Shown: positions 43,944-52,796 of the stretch, in pieces
How positions within the stretch are numbered: the first letter of the stretch is position 1
How the letters are laid out: every line of letters starts with the position of its first letter
Source: NORP110 sp051251595
GTDB lineage: Bacteria > Pseudomonadota > Alphaproteobacteria > Rhodobacterales > Rhodobacteraceae
NCBI GenBank assembly: GCA_051251595.1
Contig: JBPOFA010000001.1
Coordinates: 124,001-188,000, forward strand
DNA: 64,000 nt
Direction of reading: 5' to 3'
Program-made: the position numbers and the translations under genes
Notes under the pieces: generated by a model
Databases searched by the model: none
Seen by the model: only the letters and a program-made list of their open reading frames with translations
What the model was told of the DNA's origin: nothing

Positions 43944-44828
43944 ATGTTTACCGCTCATTTCGAACGGTTCGTACGACCGGCCAGAGCATATCCGCAGGTT
44001 TGGCGGCTTGTGGCCGGAATCGTCTTGATTGCTGTCATCTACTTTTTGGGCCTTGCCGTCCTTTTCACGCTGATTGGCGCTGTTTCGGGCATTACTGGCA
44101 TCCAAGAATGGGCCGTAAAAGTTGCAGAGGCATCGACGCCAACAAGCGCATTGCTGATGTTGTCCAGCTATATCGGCCTCGCCGTTGCCGTGTTCATTGC
44201 AGCCAGAGTGTTCCAGCACCGATCAGCAGGCACGCTTTTTGGCCCTATGAAAGGGCTCGTCAAAGATTTCGCGATCACAGCGGGCGTGGTGGCCGTTTTA
44301 TACGGTGTGCTGCAAATTTCATGGTCGTCCACCTTTGGCGCAACACCAAACACAGAACTGTTGCTGTGGCTGACCTTCATGCCCTTGGCCCTGCTCGCCA
44401 TTTTGGTGCAAACCGGGGCGGAAGAGCTGGTTTTGCGCGGCTATCTGCAACAACAGCTCGCCGCGCGGTTTCGCAGCCCATATATTTGGATGGTGTTTCC
44501 CAGCATCGTTTTTGGCCTGTTGCACCTGAAACTCAACGCCGCGGGCACCAATGTTTGGCTGCCTGTCGTCTCTGCCACTGTCTTTGGGTTGGTGGCCGCT
44601 GACCTGACCCGGATCACCGGATCGATCGGCGCGTCTTGGGGGTTTCATTTCGTCAACAACGTGCTGGCAGTCCTTATCGTCGCCGTCGAAGGCACGATCC
44701 CGGGCCTCGCGCTCTACCTGACCCCCAGCACCGTCGGTGACTCTTCCCAATTCCCCGCAGTGCTCGCCTTTCGCATCGCCGCGCTCCTTGTGGCTTGGAT
44801 CATTTTACGCAGAGTATTGCGGCGCTGA
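43944..44828 (+). CDS. CPBP-family intramembrane metalloprotease
   Basis: 294 residues with about eight hydrophobic segments. The Abi/CPBP motif EExxxR is in QTGAEELVLRGYLQQQL, with the further His in VFGLLHLKLN and FHFVNNVLAV, which together bind zinc. The family is linked to prenyl-protein processing (Rce1-like) or bacteriocin immunity; the role here is unknown. The ATG at 43944 is preceded by GAGGCAG. Upstream DNA has the palindrome GGTCAA-C-TTGACC at 43895-43907. Confidence 0.9.
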   Translation: MFTAHFERFVRPARAYPQVWRLVAGIVLIAVIYFLGLAVLFTLIGAVSGITGIQEWAVKVAEASTPTSALLMLSSYIGLAVAVFIAARVFQHRSAGTLFGPMKGLVKDFAITAGVVAVLYGVLQISWSSTFGATPNTELLLWLTFMPLALLAILVQTGAEELVLRGYLQQQLAARFRSPYIWMVFPSIVFGLLHLKLNAAGTNVWLPVVSATVFGLVAADLTRITGSIGASWGFHFVNNVLAVLIVAVEGTIPGLALYLTPSTVGDSSQFPAVLAFRIAALLVAWIILRRVLRR

Positions 44829-44889
44829 TTGCAATTCCCTACCTGTAGGATTATCTGATCCGTGAAATACTAAAAGGCCAGAGGCGCGA

Positions 44890-45831
44890 ATGAACTGGAT
44901 TTCCAACTACGTCCGTCCAACGATCAATTCACTGTTTTCCCGCCGCGAGGTGCCAGAGAACCTTTGGACCAAGTGCAGCGAATGCGGCACAATGCTGTTC
45001 CATCGCGAGCTTGCGGAAAATTTGAACGTCTGCACAAGTTGTGACCACCACATGGCGATCACACCGCGCGCCAGATTTACCGCGTTGTTCGATGGCGGTG
45101 TCTTTACCGAAGTCGAAGTTAAAGATGCCATTCCCGATCCGCTAAACTTTCGCGACCAAAAGAAATATCCGGATCGCTTGAAGGCGGCCCAAAAAGCGAC
45201 CGGGGAACATGAATCGATCCTGGTGGCCGAAGGTGAAATCAACCGCACCCCGATTGTTGCGGCTGCGCAAGATTTCTCTTTCATGGGCGGCTCTATGAGC
45301 ATGTATGTCGGCAACGCCATTCTGGCCGCTGCCGAACGCGCCATTAAACTCAAGCGACCGCTGGTTTTGTTTTCCGCCGCGGGTGGCGCCCGCATGCAAG
45401 AAGGCATTCTGGCCCTGATGCAAATGCCACGCACCACGGTTGCTGTGGAAATGCTAAAAGAAGCAGGCCTGCCCTATATCGTCGTTCTGACCCACCCGAC
45501 CACGGGTGGTGCCACGGCCAGCTATGCGATGCTGGGCGATGTTCATATCGCAGAACCAAACGCTTTGATCTGTTTCGCAGGGCCGCGCGTCATCGAACAA
45601 ACTTTGGGTGAAAAGCTGCCCGAAGGCTTTCAGCGTGCCGAATATTTGCTGGACCACGGAATGCTGGATCGTGTGACGCATCGCAAACAGTTGGGCGATG
45701 AATTGGTGACGATCATTCGGATGCTGACCGGTGCGACACCTGCCGTCAAAGGCGACCTGCCCGCCCCGACCCCAGCCGGGGAACCCGATGCCAAACCGGC
45801 GAAGAAACCCGCAGCAAAATCAAAGAAATGA
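44890..45831 (+). CDS. accD: Acetyl-CoA carboxylase carboxyltransferase beta subunit
   Basis: 313 residues. Zinc-ribbon Cys pairs CSECG and CTSCDHH are near the N-terminus, followed by the carboxyltransferase motifs GGARMQEGILALMQMPR and PTTGGATASYAMLGD. It makes malonyl-CoA together with AccA. A Lys/Ala/Pro-rich tail of about 30 residues is typical for the group. It overlaps folC by ATGA (45828), the common accD-folC order. Confidence 0.97.
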   Translation: MNWISNYVRPTINSLFSRREVPENLWTKCSECGTMLFHRELAENLNVCTSCDHHMAITPRARFTALFDGGVFTEVEVKDAIPDPLNFRDQKKYPDRLKAAQKATGEHESILVAEGEINRTPIVAAAQDFSFMGGSMSMYVGNAILAAAERAIKLKRPLVLFSAAGGARMQEGILALMQMPRTTVAVEMLKEAGLPYIVVLTHPTTGGATASYAMLGDVHIAEPNALICFAGPRVIEQTLGEKLPEGFQRAEYLLDHGMLDRVTHRKQLGDELVTIIRMLTGATPAVKGDLPAPTPAGEPDAKPAKKPAAKSKK

Positions 45832-47102
45832 CCGCAGACAGTTCAGACATCATCCTTGAACGGATGATGTCGCTGCACCCCAAGATCATTGACCTGACCT
45901 TGGACCGCATGGTGCCCTTGCTTGAAAAGCTCGGCAACCCTGAGCGATCCCTGCCCCCCGTCATCCACATTGCCGGAACCAACGGCAAAGGGTCGACCCA
46001 AGCGACCATTCGCGCCGGGCTAGAGGCGGCAGGCAAAAAGGTTCACGCCTATACCTCGCCCCATTTGGCCCGGTTCCACGAACGCATTCGCCTGGCCGGG
46101 CACCTGATCTCTGAAGAAATGCTCACCCAGGTTCTGGATGAATGTGTTGTCGCCAATGGCGATGCCAACATCACCTATTTTGAGATCACAACCATCGCGG
46201 CAATGCTGGCCTTTTCCCGCACCCCGGCGGATTACACATTGCTAGAGGTCGGTCTGGGCGGCGAATTTGACGCCACCAATATTTTCGACGCGCCGGAATT
46301 AACCGTGATCACGCCAATATCCATCGACCACCAACAATATCTGGGCGAAACCCTTGGCGAAATCGCAGTTGCCAAGGCGGGCATTCTCAAACGCAACACG
46401 GCTTGTATCGTCGGTCCGCAACCCGATGACGCGTTGGACGTGATAGAGACCAAGGCCGCGCGGTTAAACGCGCCGCTCAAGATCTACGGTCAGCACTGGC
46501 ATATCGGTGAAGAGCATGGCCGGATGGTCTATCAGGATGAGGTTGGTCTTCTGGATCTTCCGTTGCCCAAATTGATCGGGGCGCATCAAATCCAAAATGC
46601 AGGCATCGCAATCGCCGCCTTGCGGCATCTTGGGTTTGACGACACCGTTTGCGAGGCCGCTGTGACCCAAGCGGAATGGCCGGCGCGGCTTCAACGGCTG
46701 CGCAAGGGGCCATTGGTCGACGCGGCGGGCAGCTGCGAGTTGTGGCTTGATGGCGGGCACAATGCAGCCGCTGGCGAAGCGCTGGCAGAGGCTTTGGGCC
46801 GTTTGCCCGATCGCCCACTGCACATGATCTGCGGAATGCTGAACACAAAAGACGTCAGCGGTTTTCTGCGACCATTCATATCGCAGGCACGCTCGTTTCA
46901 CGCGGTGTCCATTCCAGGCGAAAGCGCAACGCTTTCGGCCCAGGACACCGCCCAATTCGCTAGCGGCCTTGGCCTGTCACCCAAACAGTCAAGCTCTGTC
47001 AAACAGGCGATCAAAGACATTGCCGCTGCGGACCCAACGGCACGCATCCTGATTTGCGGATCGCTTTATCTGGCTGGTGCAGTCTTGCGCGAAAACGGCT
47101 GA
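45828..47102 (+). CDS. folC: Bifunctional folylpolyglutamate/dihydrofolate synthase
   Basis: 424 residues. P-loop IAGTNGKGST near residue 50, then YTSPHLARFHERIRL and GLGGEFDATN are diagnostic, and the C-terminal Mur-ligase domain follows. It adds glutamate to dihydropteroate or folate. Translationally coupled to accD and convergent with zapE, 13 bp between stops. Confidence 0.96.
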   Translation: MTADSSDIILERMMSLHPKIIDLTLDRMVPLLEKLGNPERSLPPVIHIAGTNGKGSTQATIRAGLEAAGKKVHAYTSPHLARFHERIRLAGHLISEEMLTQVLDECVVANGDANITYFEITTIAAMLAFSRTPADYTLLEVGLGGEFDATNIFDAPELTVITPISIDHQQYLGETLGEIAVAKAGILKRNTACIVGPQPDDALDVIETKAARLNAPLKIYGQHWHIGEEHGRMVYQDEVGLLDLPLPKLIGAHQIQNAGIAIAALRHLGFDDTVCEAAVTQAEWPARLQRLRKGPLVDAAGSCELWLDGGHNAAAGEALAEALGRLPDRPLHMICGMLNTKDVSGFLRPFISQARSFHAVSIPGESATLSAQDTAQFASGLGLSPKQSSSVKQAIKDIAAADPTARILICGSLYLAGAVLRENG

Positions 47103-47115
47103 CGCGGCACCGCGC

Positions 47116-48192
47116 CTAGCCCAGTTCGGCCCAGTCGTCGCTTTGCATTTCCATCAAACGGCTGGCGGTGCGTTCAAACTCAAACGTGCCTTCGCCCTCA
47201 ATATACAATTGATCCGGGACGTCGGCAGCGCTCATCACCAAACGGGTGCGAGCTTCGTAAAGCGTGTCGATCAACGTGACAAAGCGCTTGGCCTCGTTGA
47301 AATTAGACCGGCCCAAACGCGGCACGTTTTCCAAAATCAAAACCCGAACCGCATCTGCCAAAGCCAGATAATCGGCAGGCCCCAAAGGCTTGCCGCATAA
47401 ATCCCAAAAATCCGCGCGGGCCACGCCATTGCTGAACTGCGGAATCTCAACCTCGCGCCCCTTCACATGCAGGGTCAGCGGCTCTGCCGTCCCGCCGGAA
47501 AGCCCCTGCCACAACCCATCTATTGCGCTTCGCGCCGCCGAATCAATCGGCGAAAAATAGACCTGAGCGCTGGTGAACATGGCCTGCCGATAATCCGTCT
47601 CCGACCGCAGCTCTTGCACCACCATCTTGTCCTTGAGAATGTCGATGAACGGTAAGAACAGCGCCCTGTTCAACCCGTTTTCATATAGACCCTCTGGGGG
47701 GCGGTTCGATGTCGTCACAATCACTACGCCGGCCTTGAACAATGCCTCGAACAAGCGGCCAACGATCATCGCATCGGCAATATCGGTGATCTGCATTTCG
47801 TCAAAGGCCAGCAATCGAATATCCGCAGCGACCGCTTCAGCAACGGGTTTGATTGCGTCATCAACACCGCTTTGCCGGGCCTTGTGCAGACCGGCCTGAA
47901 TCTCTTGCATAAACGCATGAAAATGCACGCGCCGTTTCGGGGCCTCCACCGCGGCCACGAACATATCCATCAACATGGATTTTCCGCGCCCCACCCCGCC
48001 CCAAAGATACACGCCCTTGGGCGGCTCGACAGGCTTGGCAAATAACCCACGCAGCCCCTGCCTTTGCTGAGGCGTATTCAAGAAATCCCGCAGGACCTCA
48101 AAGTTATCCAGCACGTTTAGTTGCGCAGGGTCGGCTTCAATCTCGCCTGACGCCACGCGGGCATTGTACATATCTTTCAAAGACCGGGTCAT
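47116..48192 (-). CDS. zapE: Cell division ATPase ZapE (AFG1 family)
   Basis: 358 residues. Walker A GGVGRGKSMLMDMF, Walker B FDEMQITDIADAM and the sensor TTSNRPPEGLY define the AFG1/ZapE group of AAA ATPases, which act with FtsZ at division. ATG at 48192 (MTRSLKDMYNARVASGEIE). Stands alone, about 70 bp from the dioxygenase gene that runs towards it on the same strand. Confidence 0.95.
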   Translation of the reverse strand: MTRSLKDMYNARVASGEIEADPAQLNVLDNFEVLRDFLNTPQQRQGLRGLFAKPVEPPKGVYLWGGVGRGKSMLMDMFVAAVEAPKRRVHFHAFMQEIQAGLHKARQSGVDDAIKPVAEAVAADIRLLAFDEMQITDIADAMIVGRLFEALFKAGVVIVTTSNRPPEGLYENGLNRALFLPFIDILKDKMVVQELRSETDYRQAMFTSAQVYFSPIDSAARSAIDGLWQGLSGGTAEPLTLHVKGREVEIPQFSNGVARADFWDLCGKPLGPADYLALADAVRVLILENVPRLGRSNFNEAKRFVTLIDTLYEARTRLVMSAADVPDQLYIEGEGTFEFERTASRLMEMQSDDWAELG

Positions 48193-48262
48193 CCGGTTCC
48201 CTTAATCCGCCGACCGAAATAAGAAAAGGCCGTACGCACATTCCAAGGGACGATCAGGCCCA

Positions 48263-49054
48263 TCAAGCCTCTGCATTCCAGATCACCGGGAACCAATCAG
48301 ACCGCAGCTTTTGCCCCGCAACCATGCCATGCCCCGGAAACGGTGGAGAGGTTCGACCAGGGCGCACAACGTAGCGCGCATCATCGCCGATCCAACGCAA
48401 AGACAGCGCCCTGCGGCGCGTGCCAGACATATTCCCGCGCGCCCCGTGAACGGTTCGAAAATCGAACAGCACGGCATCCCCCGGATCCATAGACCATTCG
48501 AGAATTCTGTTCTCATCCGGGTTCGCATCAGGGTCGGGAACCGGGGTCCATTCTTCATTGCTTGCGTAAAAGTCACTGTCATCCGACCAACTGACCGGGC
48601 GCACCAGCTTTGGCCATTTGTGCGATCCAGCGATCAGGCGTAGGCTTGCCTCTTTTACCGGATCCAGCGGAATCCACATGCTGACCGTTTGTTCGCCGTG
48701 GACGAAATAATAGGGTGCATCCTGATGCCAGGGCGTCGGCTTGGGCGTGCCGGGTTCCTTGACCAAGACGTGATCGTGAAAAATCTGCGCCGTCTTCGAT
48801 TGCATGACGCTGGCCGCGATTTGCGCAGCCGGGCTTTCCCGGATCACGCGCTCAAATTCAGGTATCCGCGTCCAGTTGCAATAATCGTCAAAAAAGCGCC
48901 CCTCCTCCACGTCATTTTCAGAAGCATATTCACCGGGGTGGGCCATATTCCGGTCGATGCCGGTAATCATTTCGTCAATCCAGTCGTTGAAAACACCGCG
49001 CAATACGATGGCCCCATCTTTCTGAAAATCCGCGATGTCCGTGTCAGAGATCAT
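48263..49054 (-). CDS. Phytanoyl-CoA dioxygenase (PhyH)-family oxygenase
   Basis: 263 residues. The Fe(II) facial triad is visible as His-x-Asp in WHQDAPYYF and a distal His in VHGARGNM, with an Arg two strands on (RRRALSLRW) for 2-oxoglutarate. GRFFDDYCNW and VLVKEPGTPKPTPWH are typical for the PhyH group in marine bacteria. Substrate unknown. The ATG at 49054 is directly behind AAGGGGG. It is last of a minus-strand run after fghA and the YaiI-like gene. Confidence 0.9.
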   Translation of the reverse strand: MISDTDIADFQKDGAIVLRGVFNDWIDEMITGIDRNMAHPGEYASENDVEEGRFFDDYCNWTRIPEFERVIRESPAAQIAASVMQSKTAQIFHDHVLVKEPGTPKPTPWHQDAPYYFVHGEQTVSMWIPLDPVKEASLRLIAGSHKWPKLVRPVSWSDDSDFYASNEEWTPVPDPDANPDENRILEWSMDPGDAVLFDFRTVHGARGNMSGTRRRALSLRWIGDDARYVVRPGRTSPPFPGHGMVAGQKLRSDWFPVIWNAEA

Positions 49055-49076
49055 CGATTCCCCCTTCCGTTGCACC

Positions 49077-49532
49077 TTAAACTGCCGCGTCTCGCCCCGC
49101 CGCCAGAATCGCCCGTTCAAGACCGTCCAAAAATCTGGACCGGTCCGCTTGCCCAAAGGCCTTGCCGCCCCCCTGCCGAAACGGATCTGCCGCCCGCAAA
49201 TCTGTCATCAGATCGCGGGTGGCAAGGACGTTGCCGATATTGGCCTGCGTCAAGGCTTCACCGTTGTGCTTGAGCACCCGTGCCCCGGCCTCTACACATT
49301 TTGCCGCCAAGGGGATGTCCCCTGTGACCACAACGTCACCGACGGCTGCACGCTCTGCAATCCACATATCCGCAACATCGGGGCCGTCCGCAACAAACAC
49401 CATCTCAATGAATGGATTTTGTGACGGCCGCAGCCCACCATTGGAAACGATAAACGTCTTCATCCGATGGCGCGTCGCGACCTTTTCGACCTCTGCCTTA
49501 ACCGGGCAGGCGTCTGCGTCGACATAGATCAT
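49077..49532 (-). CDS. YaiI/YqxD (DUF188) family protein
   Basis: 151 residues. MIYVDADACPVKAEVEKVA, VIVTGDIPLA-like VVVTGDIPLAAKC and LMTDLRAADPFRQGGGKAF are the family markers. The fold is PIN/NYN-like, with paired acidic residues, but no activity has been settled. The start overlaps the end of fghA, giving coupling; the dioxygenase gene follows after 22 bp. Confidence 0.93.
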   Translation of the reverse strand: MIYVDADACPVKAEVEKVATRHRMKTFIVSNGGLRPSQNPFIEMVFVADGPDVADMWIAERAAVGDVVVTGDIPLAAKCVEAGARVLKHNGEALTQANIGNVLATRDLMTDLRAADPFRQGGGKAFGQADRSRFLDGLERAILAAGRDAAV

Positions 49533-50359
49533 GCGTAAAGGGCTTGGGCATGAAAGGTAACGTGATCTTCCATAAAGCTGGAGACAAAGAAATACCCGTG
49601 ATCATATCCCGGATGCATACGGATGATCGCCTCTTGCCGACGGGTTGCGATGGCGGAGGCCAGCGCTTCGGGGCGCAGCAATTCAAGATTGCTGTCAGCC
49701 GCGCCTGTATCCAGCAACATCGGGCCGTCAAAGCCGCGCTCTGCCATCAGCAAAGTCGCATCATGCGCGGCCCACAAAGACGTGTCGTCACCCAGATAAG
49801 CCGCCAATTGCTTGCGCCCCCAATCGCTTTGCGTCGGATTGCAGATCGGCGCAAAGGCGGACACGGATGTGAAGCGCCCCGGATGCTTCATCGCAAGGGT
49901 CAAAGCCCCGTGACCGCCCATGGAATGGCCGGTGATTGCTTGGCGGGATTCATCCAGCTCAAATTCGCGCATGATCAAGGCTGGCAGCTCTTCCATGACA
50001 TAGCTTTCCATCTGGAAATGCGGGGCCCATGGGGCCTGCGTCGCGTTTACGTAAAACCCGGCGCCCTGACCCAAATCATACTCGGGATCGTCTGCAACGC
50101 CTTCACCTCGCGGGGAGGTGTCAGGAAAGACCAGCGCAATCCCCTGATCTGCCGCCCAGGCTTGCGCGCCCGCTTTGATCATTGCGTTTTCATGTGTGCA
50201 GGTCAGCCCAGACAAAAACCACAGGACCGGGACAGGCGCATATTCCGCCTCTGCCGGGCGAAATAGGCCAAAAGTCATTTCCGTTCCGGTGACAGCTGAG
50301 TCGTGCGAATACACGCCTTGAATACCGTCAAAACACTTGTTTTCAGAAATCGTTTGCAT
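49529..50359 (-). CDS. fghA: S-formylglutathione hydrolase
   Basis: 276-residue esterase-D-type alpha/beta hydrolase with Ser nucleophile in GHSMGG, YDHGYFF containing the catalytic His, and LSGLTCTHEN near the oxyanion hole. It releases formate from S-formylglutathione, the step after AdhI, which lies 2.4 kb upstream in the same direction (52797-53909). ATG 50359 has GGAG ahead. Overlaps the YaiI-like gene by four bases. Confidence 0.96.
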   Translation of the reverse strand: MQTISENKCFDGIQGVYSHDSAVTGTEMTFGLFRPAEAEYAPVPVLWFLSGLTCTHENAMIKAGAQAWAADQGIALVFPDTSPRGEGVADDPEYDLGQGAGFYVNATQAPWAPHFQMESYVMEELPALIMREFELDESRQAITGHSMGGHGALTLAMKHPGRFTSVSAFAPICNPTQSDWGRKQLAAYLGDDTSLWAAHDATLLMAERGFDGPMLLDTGAADSNLELLRPEALASAIATRRQEAIIRMHPGYDHGYFFVSSFMEDHVTFHAQALYA

Positions 50360-50418
50360 GTTGAGTCTCCTTGCTTGCCCGATGGCTAACCCAGCCAGCG
50401 GCAACCGGCAAGTGCGAC

Positions 50419-51396
50419 CTAACCCCCCCCGATCAGCGCACCAGCGGCAAAGACCAAAGCCCCCCCAAGAACGACCTGAAACGTGGCCCGCAGGAACGGC
50501 GTATCCATGAACCTGTTCTGGATCCAGACGATGGCCCAAAGCTCTACAAAGACGACAATGATCGCGATGATGGTCGCGGTCCAGAACTCTGGGATCAGAT
50601 AGGGCAACGCATGGCCCAAGCCGCCCAAAGTCGTCATGACCCCCGCGGACACCCCTCTTTTGTAGGGCGAGCCTCGCCCGGACAAGACACCATCATCAGA
50701 CGCGGCTTCGGTGAAGCCCATTGAAATGCCAGCCCCGATCGAGGCGGCCAGCCCCACAAGAAATGTCGTTGCCGTATCCTGGGTTGCAAACGCCACCGCA
50801 AAGATCGGCGCCAAGGTCGACACGGACCCATCCATCAGCCCAGCCAAACCGGGTTGAACCCAGGTCAACACAAACTGACGATGTGCTTGGTGGTCTTCCT
50901 CGTCACGCTGTTCACCGGGCAAATATTCTTGCTGTAAATTCGTCGCCAGATCCGAATGCCCAGCCTCTGCCGCTGCCAAATCCCCCAACAACTTGCGCGT
51001 ATCGGCATCCGTCGTCCGCTCAGCCGCCTTGCGGTAATATCGCTCGGCGTCCCGCTCCATCGCCTCGGCCTCTGAACGAATGCGTTCAAGGCTAAGGTTT
51101 TCGACCAGCCAAACCGGGCGTCTGGCATAATAGCCAGAAACATGTTCCCGACGGATCAGAGGGATCACATCGCCAAAGCGTTTCTTGTGCAGCTCAATCA
51201 GCAAATGCCGATGGTGGTCTTCCTCTTCGGCCATGCCATCAAATATTTTCGCCGAGGACGGAAACTCCGCCCGCAACCCTTCGGCATACTGACGATAAAT
51301 CCGCGCATCGTCCTCTTCAGACGAAATCGCCAAAGCCAGAATTTCTTGCTCTGACAAATCGGAAAATCTTTTGCGGTTTGAAACGCCCGGGATCAT
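50419..51396 (-). CDS. mbfA: MbfA: ferritin-like domain fused to VIT1 iron transporter
   Basis: 325 residues in two parts. An N-terminal ferritin-like/rubrerythrin helical bundle (about 1-155) has EEDDARIYRQYAEG, MAEEEDHHRHLL and EAEAMERDAERYYRKAAERTT, with Glu/His metal ligands. The C-terminal VIT1/CCC1 membrane part has GLMDGSVSTLAPIFAVA and later segments. MbfA exports iron from the cytoplasm in rhizobia. An Irr-type box overlaps its leader. GGAGG precedes ATG 51396. Confidence 0.92.
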   Translation of the reverse strand: MIPGVSNRKRFSDLSEQEILALAISSEEDDARIYRQYAEGLRAEFPSSAKIFDGMAEEEDHHRHLLIELHKKRFGDVIPLIRREHVSGYYARRPVWLVENLSLERIRSEAEAMERDAERYYRKAAERTTDADTRKLLGDLAAAEAGHSDLATNLQQEYLPGEQRDEEDHQAHRQFVLTWVQPGLAGLMDGSVSTLAPIFAVAFATQDTATTFLVGLAASIGAGISMGFTEAASDDGVLSGRGSPYKRGVSAGVMTTLGGLGHALPYLIPEFWTATIIAIIVVFVELWAIVWIQNRFMDTPFLRATFQVVLGGALVFAAGALIGGG

Positions 51397-51409
51397 GGCG
51401 GCCTCCAGT

Positions 51410-51426
51410 TTTAGAATAATTCTAAA
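51410..51426 (-). promoter_or_regulatory. Iron control element (ICE), predicted Irr operator
   Basis: TTTAGAA-TAA-TTCTAAA is an exact match to the published ICE consensus TTTAGAA-N3-TTCTAAA bound by the haem-responsive regulator Irr of alphaproteobacteria. It lies 14 bp ahead of the mbfA ATG, next to the SD. Irr is not coded in this window. By analogy, Irr would repress mbfA when iron is low. Confidence 0.9.
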
Positions 51427-51458
51427 CTAGCAAAAGATTCAGTGATCGCAATCGAAAA

Positions 51459-52184
51459 CTAGTTTGGACGGATTCGCCGCGTCTTCAACGATCCATCGAT
51501 CATTTTGACTTCAAAATGACCTGTCTTGCGCAAGAGATCGCTAAGCTTCACACTTCCATAAGTTCTTGTATCGAAATCCGGATGTGTTGACACCAAAGCC
51601 TGCCCAAGTGCGCCAAGAAAGAACCAATCATCTTCCTGATTCATGGAATTCATGGCTTTTCGTATCAGCGGCACAGCCTTGGATGGCGGTTCTTTTTCAG
51701 CTTTCTCTGGCGTGCCGTCCTGCTTTTGCTCTTCTCCATCAACGCTCAGGTTTTCAATGAAGACGAAACGTTTACACGCGTTTCGAAGAGATTCTGGTGT
51801 CTTGGATTCCCCAATACCAATCACATCCAGCCCTTGCTCTCGTATGCGACTCGCGAGCCTGGTGAAATCGCTGTCGGAAGACACCAAGACAAACCCGTCG
51901 AAATGGCCAGAATGCAAAACATCCATCGCGTCGATGACCAACCCAATATCGCTTGCATTCTTTCCTGTGGTGTTCGCCGATTGCTGATGCGCAACCAAAC
52001 CAAGTTCTCTGATCTTTTCCGTCCACGGGGCCATCTGTGGCAAAGACCAATCCCCATAAACACGGCGCAAACCCGGTTCACCGTACCGGGTAATTTCCTT
52101 TAAAATAGCATCTGCAAACCGCGCAGGGACATTGTCGGCATCAACAAATACCGCGTAGAGCAATGGTTTCTGTTCGTGCAACAC
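51459..52184 (-). CDS. NYN-domain protein with C-terminal OST-HTH/LOTUS domain
   Basis: 241 residues. The N-terminal NYN (PIN-like RNase) domain has FVDADNVPARF, SDIGLVIDAMDVLHSGH and VLVSSDSDFTRLASRIRE with the acidic metal-binding set. After a charged linker (Gln/Lys/Glu-rich), the C-terminal part (DDWFFLGALGQALVSTHPDF...GSVKLSDLLRK) fits a LOTUS/OST-HTH RNA-binding fold. Function unknown; RNA cleavage or recognition is inferred. GTG start overlaps the ClpP-like stop (TAGTG) by one base. Confidence 0.85.
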   Translation of the reverse strand: MLHEQKPLLYAVFVDADNVPARFADAILKEITRYGEPGLRRVYGDWSLPQMAPWTEKIRELGLVAHQQSANTTGKNASDIGLVIDAMDVLHSGHFDGFVLVSSDSDFTRLASRIREQGLDVIGIGESKTPESLRNACKRFVFIENLSVDGEEQKQDGTPEKAEKEPPSKAVPLIRKAMNSMNQEDDWFFLGALGQALVSTHPDFDTRTYGSVKLSDLLRKTGHFEVKMIDGSLKTRRIRPN

Positions 52185-52777
52185 TACCGAAGCTGGTCGA
52201 TCGAACTGATCACAGAGCCCAGCAAACCATATTCAAGGGCTTCATCCGTTGTCAGCCAGAAATCCCGCGCCGTGTCTTGGGCGATTTTTTCCGGCGTCTG
52301 ACCAGTGGCCTCTGCGAACAATTGATCAAAACGTTGGCGCATCTGCAGGATCTGTGCTGCCTGAATTTGCATTTCAGTTGCCGTGCCGCCAATGCCACCG
52401 CTTGGCTGGTGCAGCAAGAACCGGGTATTTGGCAGACAAAACCGGTTCTTTTTCTCTGCACCAACAAAAATAAGGGCACCGGCACTGGCAACCCAGCCAC
52501 TGCCGATGGTCCGTACTTCTGGGCGTATGAACTTGATCATATCATGCACCATATCGCCGGATTCGACATGTCCACCCGGCGAGCTGATGTAAAGATTGAT
52601 CGGGTCGTCATTCTGTTCGGCCAATGCAAGCAGATGCGTCACGGTTTTCTGAGCAAGCTTGTCATCAATCGTACCCGTGATGATGACGTTACGGCTTTTG
52701 AAAAACAGCGCCTGAATGGGCGTGTGGTCTTCTTTATCGTCCTTGTCGTTCGACTCGTTCAGCATCTGAAATTGCAT
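52184..52777 (-). CDS. ClpP-like serine peptidase, stand-alone
   Basis: 197 residues. Catalytic Ser lies in GWVASAGALIF, His in RFLLHQPSGG, and Asp near ARDFWLTTDEALEYGL; the fold markers NLYISSPGGHVESGD and IIGTIDD also fit ClpP. It is shorter at the N-terminus than a typical pro-ClpP and differs in the Ser loop (GSGWVASAGA), so it belongs to a divergent branch. No ClpX or ClpA is adjacent. AAGGAAG precedes ATG 52777. One-base overlap with the NYN/LOTUS gene. Confidence 0.88.
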   Translation of the reverse strand: MQFQMLNESNDKDDKEDHTPIQALFFKSRNVIITGTIDDKLAQKTVTHLLALAEQNDDPINLYISSPGGHVESGDMVHDMIKFIRPEVRTIGSGWVASAGALIFVGAEKKNRFCLPNTRFLLHQPSGGIGGTATEMQIQAAQILQMRQRFDQLFAEATGQTPEKIAQDTARDFWLTTDEALEYGLLGSVISSIDQLR

Positions 52778-52796
52778 ACCCAAACTTCCTTTGAAA

